Part shown: positions 61,227 to 64,000 of the stretch, in pieces
How the letters are laid out: every line of letters begins with the position of its first letter
How positions within the stretch are numbered: position 1 is the first letter of the stretch
From: Citrobacter europaeus
GTDB taxonomy: Bacteria; Pseudomonadota; Gammaproteobacteria; Enterobacterales; Enterobacteriaceae
DNA: 64,000 nt
Reading direction: 5' to 3'
Assembly (NCBI GenBank): GCA_020099315.1
Contig: CP083650.1
Span: 1,612,001 to 1,676,000 of the forward strand
Position numbers and translations under genes: made by a program
The notes under the pieces: model-generated
What the model was told of the DNA's origin: nothing
Seen by the model: the letters and a program-made list of their open reading frames with translations, nothing else
The model's database searches: none

Positions 61227-61874
61227 ATGAACTATCGTATTATTCCGGTCACTGCATTCGCCCAGAACTGCTCGTTGATCTGGTGTGAGCAGACTCGTCT
61301 GGCCGCGCTGGTCGATCCTGGCGGAGATGCCGAGAAAATCAAACAGGAAGTGGATGCCAGCGGTCTGACGCTTATGCAGATCCTGCTTACCCATGGTCAC
61401 CTTGATCACGTAGGCGCGGCGGCTGAACTGGCACAGCATTATGGTGTACCAGTTATTGGCCCGGAAAAAGAAGATGAGTTCTGGCTACAAGGACTCCCTG
61501 CTCAGAGTCGCATGTTTGGCCTGGGCGATTGTGAGCCGCTGACGCCGGATCGCTGGTTGAATGAAGGCGACCGGGTAAGCGTGGGCAATGTAACGTTACA
61601 GGTGCTGCATTGTCCGGGTCATACGCCAGGACATGTTGTCTTCTTTGATGAACAATCAAAGTTACTGATTTCAGGTGATGTGATTTTCAAAGGTGGCGTA
61701 GGGCGCAGCGATTTTCCTCGCGGAGATCACAGCCAATTGATTGATTCGATTAAACGTAAACTGTTGCCGTTGGGTGATGACGTGACGTTTATTCCGGGTC
61801 ACGGCCCTCTTTCTACGCTGGGTAACGAACGGCTACATAACCCGTTCCTGCAGGATGAAATGCCCGTCTGGTAA
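61227..61874 (+). CDS. gloC: hydroxyacylglutathione hydrolase GloC
   Basis: A 215-residue type II glyoxalase (formerly ycbL) of the metallo-beta-lactamase fold that hydrolyses S-lactoylglutathione. The metal-binding THGHLDHVGAA lies near residues 54-64, with further ligands in HCPGHTPGHVVF, SGDVIF and IPGHG. It follows mepK by 28 bases and converges with aspC at a shared terminator. Confidence 0.97.
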   Translation: MNYRIIPVTAFAQNCSLIWCEQTRLAALVDPGGDAEKIKQEVDASGLTLMQILLTHGHLDHVGAAAELAQHYGVPVIGPEKEDEFWLQGLPAQSRMFGLGDCEPLTPDRWLNEGDRVSVGNVTLQVLHCPGHTPGHVVFFDEQSKLLISGDVIFKGGVGRSDFPRGDHSQLIDSIKRKLLPLGDDVTFIPGHGPLSTLGNERLHNPFLQDEMPVW

Positions 61875-61885
61875 CACTCAGATTA

Positions 61886-61915
61886 ATAAAAAGGCCGCTA
61901 TTGCGGCCTTTTTTG
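61886..61915. terminator. bidirectional terminator between gloC and aspC
   Basis: AAAAAGGCCGC / GCGGCCTTTTT with a four-base loop and T runs on both strands, serving both convergent genes. Confidence 0.95.
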
Positions 61916-61926
61916 TGCGCGATAGA

Positions 61927-63117
61927 TTACAGTACTGCGACAATCGCTTCGCACAGCGGCGCCATATTGTCTGGCGTCATCCCTGCCACGTTTACGCGTC
62001 CGGAAGCGACGGCATAGACACCAAACTCTTCACGCAGGCGCAGAACCTGCTCTTTGGTCAGGCCGCTGAATGAGAACATGCCGTTCTGTTTGATGATAAA
62101 GCTGAAGTCGCGGTTTGCACCTTTCTCCTGCAGCGTATTCACGAACAGTAAACGCATGCGCTGAATGCGTTGGCGCATATCAGTCAGCTCTTGTTCCCAG
62201 ATGGCGCGCAGTGCGTCATTGCTCAGAATTGTGGCGACTACGGATGCGCCGTGTGCTGGTGGGTTGGAATAGTTAGCACGAATGGCGGATTTCATCTGGC
62301 TAAATGCACGGTCGACGGTTTCAGCATCGGCAGCCACCAGCGTACAGGCACCTACGCGCTCATTGTACAGACCAAAATTCTTGGAATAGGAACTGGCGAC
62401 GATCAGCTCTTTGTGCAGCGCTGCGAATGCGCGCAGACCTTCTGCATCTTCTTCCAGACCGCGGGCAAAGCCCTGGTATGCGAAGTCAAACAGCGGCAAC
62501 CAACCTTTTTCGACAGAAAGCTGAGCCAGCGTTTGCCACTGCTCCAGCGTAGGATCGATACCGGTTGGGTTATGGCAGCAGCCGTGGAATAACACCACGT
62601 CGCCAGCCTGCGCTTCGCTGAGGCTTGCCAGCAGCGCATCAAAATCTAATGAGTGATTCGCCGCATCGTAATAGTTGTATTCACGAACCTCCAGACCGGC
62701 AGAGTTAAAGACACTCTTATGGTTTGGCCAGCTAGGATTGCTTACCCATACGCGTTTAGCTGAGGTGTTTTTAGCCAGGAAATCAGCTGCCACACGCAAT
62801 GCGCCAGTGCCGCCAGGGGTCTGAGCTGTACGTGCGCGTTTGTCGTTGATAAGCGAACTCTCTTTACCAAACAGTAATTCCTGAGTGCAACGACCAAACT
62901 CTGGAATACCGTCGATGCCAAGGTAATTTTTGGTGGTTTCATTTTCCAGTATATATTGCTCGGCTTTTTTAACGCTGGTCAGTACCGGCGTTTTGCCTGT
63001 CTCATCTTTATATACACCGATCCCCAGGTTTATTTTTCCAGGGCGGTCATCGGCACGAAACAAATCAGCCAGACCCAAAATGGGGTCGGCAGGAGCGGCA
63101 GTAATGTTCTCAAACAT
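61927..63117 (-). CDS. aspC: aspartate aminotransferase
   Basis: A 396-residue class I PLP enzyme interconverting aspartate and oxaloacetate with glutamate/2-oxoglutarate, also active on aromatic amino acids. The PLP Lys is in SSYSKNFGLYNERVG near residue 246, with the cofactor and substrate residues GGTGALR and NPTGIDP. Length equals E. coli AspC. Divided from ompF by the ompF terminator and its own promoter region. Confidence 0.99.
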   Translation of the reverse strand: MFENITAAPADPILGLADLFRADDRPGKINLGIGVYKDETGKTPVLTSVKKAEQYILENETTKNYLGIDGIPEFGRCTQELLFGKESSLINDKRARTAQTPGGTGALRVAADFLAKNTSAKRVWVSNPSWPNHKSVFNSAGLEVREYNYYDAANHSLDFDALLASLSEAQAGDVVLFHGCCHNPTGIDPTLEQWQTLAQLSVEKGWLPLFDFAYQGFARGLEEDAEGLRAFAALHKELIVASSYSKNFGLYNERVGACTLVAADAETVDRAFSQMKSAIRANYSNPPAHGASVVATILSNDALRAIWEQELTDMRQRIQRMRLLFVNTLQEKGANRDFSFIIKQNGMFSFSGLTKEQVLRLREEFGVYAVASGRVNVAGMTPDNMAPLCEAIVAVL

Positions 63118-63158
63118 GACGAGGTTCCATAGTGATAACAGAAGGGAAGTCCGCTATC

Positions 63159-63187
63159 AGGTTAACGGTAGATTTACAAAATGCCAA
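63159..63187 (-). promoter_or_regulatory. candidate aspC promoter
   Basis: On the minus strand TTGGCA (63187-63182, 5 of 6) and TAACCT (63164-63159, 3 of 6) are 17 bases apart, about 40 bases before the aspC start. Confidence 0.4.
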
Positions 63188-63245
63188 CCGTTACTGACGA
63201 AAAGCTGAGGTGTTTTTTTAAGACGCAAGAATCCGCTAGCAGAGA

Positions 63246-63276
63246 TAAAAAAACAGGACCGAAGTCCTGTTTTTTA
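63246..63276 (-). terminator. ompF terminator
   Basis: AAAAAACAGGAC / GTCCTGTTTTTT perfect stem with a CGAA loop; the minus-strand tail is TTTTTTTATC. It lies 25 bases after the ompF stop. Confidence 0.95.
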
Positions 63277-63300
63277 GGCATTTAACAAAGAGGTCTGCTA

Positions 63301-64000
63301 TTAGAACTGGTAAACGATACCCACTGCAACGGTGTCGTCAGAGCCTACGCCCAGTTTGTTGTCAGAATCGATCTGGTTGATGATGTAATCAACATAGGTG
63401 GACATGTTTTTGTTGAAGTAGTAAGTCGCACCCACTTCGAAGTAGTTCACCAGATCTACGTCGCCGATTCCTTCGATGTCCTTACCTTTAGATTTGGTAT
63501 AGGCGAGGGACGGACGCAGGCCGAAGTCGAACTGGTACTGAGCAACCAACAGCACGTCTTCAGTTTTGTTAGCATAACCGTTAGAGATACGGGTTGCGTT
63601 ACGGGTTTCGCTGTAGTTCGCTGCCAGGTAAATGTTGTTCGCATCGTACTTAACACCGGTCGCCCACTGCTCAGCTTTCGCGCCGCGGCCATAGGCCAGC
63701 TGCTCTTGCGCGTTGGTACGGTCAGCTGCACCGTAAGCACCGACGATACCGAAACCATCCATTTCGTAGCTTACGGAACCGCCAACGCCGTCGCCGTTAG
63801 AACGGGTTGGGCTGCTAGAGCGTTCGTTTTTACCCAGGTACTGTACAGCGAAGTTCAGGCCTTCAACCAGACCGAAGAAGTTAGAGTTACGGTAGGTTGC
63901 GAGACCGCCGTTACGCTGGGAGAAGAACTGGTCAGAAGCAGCGGTATCACCACCGAATTCTGGCAGCATATCGGTGTAACCCAGAGCATCGTATACAACA
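63301..64000 (-). CDS. ompF: outer-membrane porin OmpF, C-terminal part (partial)
   Basis: The last 233 residues of a general trimeric porin; the 5' end lies beyond the right edge, and the frame is open to base 64000 (VVYDALGYTDMLPEFGG). Beta strands alternate with loops and end with the porin C-terminal Phe (VAVGIVYQF). Strand sequences such as FGLRPSLAYTKSK and NMSTYVDYIINQID equal E. coli OmpF. Exposed loops differ (SSSPTRSNGDG, NAQEQLAYGRG), as expected under phage and immune selection. Synteny with aspC supports ompF over ompC or phoE. Confidence 0.95.
   Translation of the reverse strand, partial: VVYDALGYTDMLPEFGGDTAASDQFFSQRNGGLATYRNSNFFGLVEGLNFAVQYLGKNERSSSPTRSNGDGVGGSVSYEMDGFGIVGAYGAADRTNAQEQLAYGRGAKAEQWATGVKYDANNIYLAANYSETRNATRISNGYANKTEDVLLVAQYQFDFGLRPSLAYTKSKGKDIEGIGDVDLVNYFEVGATYYFNKNMSTYVDYIINQIDSDNKLGVGSDDTVAVGIVYQF

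Overview
The window is a stretch of enterobacterial chromosome. Nearly every gene is recognisable from the Escherichia coli K-12 region infA-aat-cydCD-trxB-lrp-ftsK-lolA-rarA-serS-dmsABC-ycaC-ycaD ... pflA-pflB-focA-ycaO-ycaP-serC-aroA-ycaL-cmk-rpsA-ihfB-ycaI-msbA-lpxK-ycaQ-ycaR-kdsB-ycbJ-elyC-cmoM-mukFEB-ldtD-mepK-gloC-aspC-ompF, in the same order and orientation. Protein sequences are close to E. coli but not identical: the FtsK linker is longer, the LdtD linker is shorter, and the surface parts of OmpF differ. A LysR-type gene ends just beyond infA, where K-12 has serW and clpA. Together with the accessory block described below, this points to a relative such as Citrobacter or Salmonella rather than E. 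coli itself. The genus is inference.

Layout. 1-109 is the 3' end of a LysR-type regulator. 189-6011 carries infA, aat, the cydDC glutathione/cysteine exporter and trxB on the minus strand. 6559-14786 carries lrp, ftsK, lolA, rarA and serS on the plus strand. 15022-18959 is the dmsABC DMSO reductase operon, with a readable FNR/NarL promoter. 19068-21228 is ycaC and ycaD. 21229-27790 is the accessory block. It replaces the K-12 genes ycaM, ycaN and ycaK; only the last ~20 codons of ycaM survive at 21411-21476, four bases from the inserted operon.

The accessory block has two modules. The first is a five-gene minus-strand operon (ascorbate-family PTS EIIB, EIIC, split transketolase N and C subunits, EIIA) with a divergent RpiR/MurR-type regulator and an operator-like palindrome over the predicted -10. 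The second is a pair of unrecognised secreted proteins, 25 bases downstream of pflA and on the same strand. The operon encodes no kinase, isomerase or dehydrogenase. A simple reading is that PTS uptake yields a 2-ketose phosphate that the two-subunit transketolase can use directly.

27791-32041 is pflA-pflB-focA, with an FNR-dependent P6-like promoter and an ERIC element between pflA and pflB. The rest (32446-64000) is conserved core: YcaO, amino-acid and aromatic biosynthesis (serC, aroA), translation and DNA architecture (rpsA, ihfB), lipid A transport and KDO synthesis (msbA, lpxK, kdsB), envelope genes (elyC, ldtD, mepK), tRNA modification (cmoM), the MukBEF condensin, gloC, aspC and the 3' part of ompF. 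No rRNA, tRNA, CRISPR array, prophage or insertion sequence was found.
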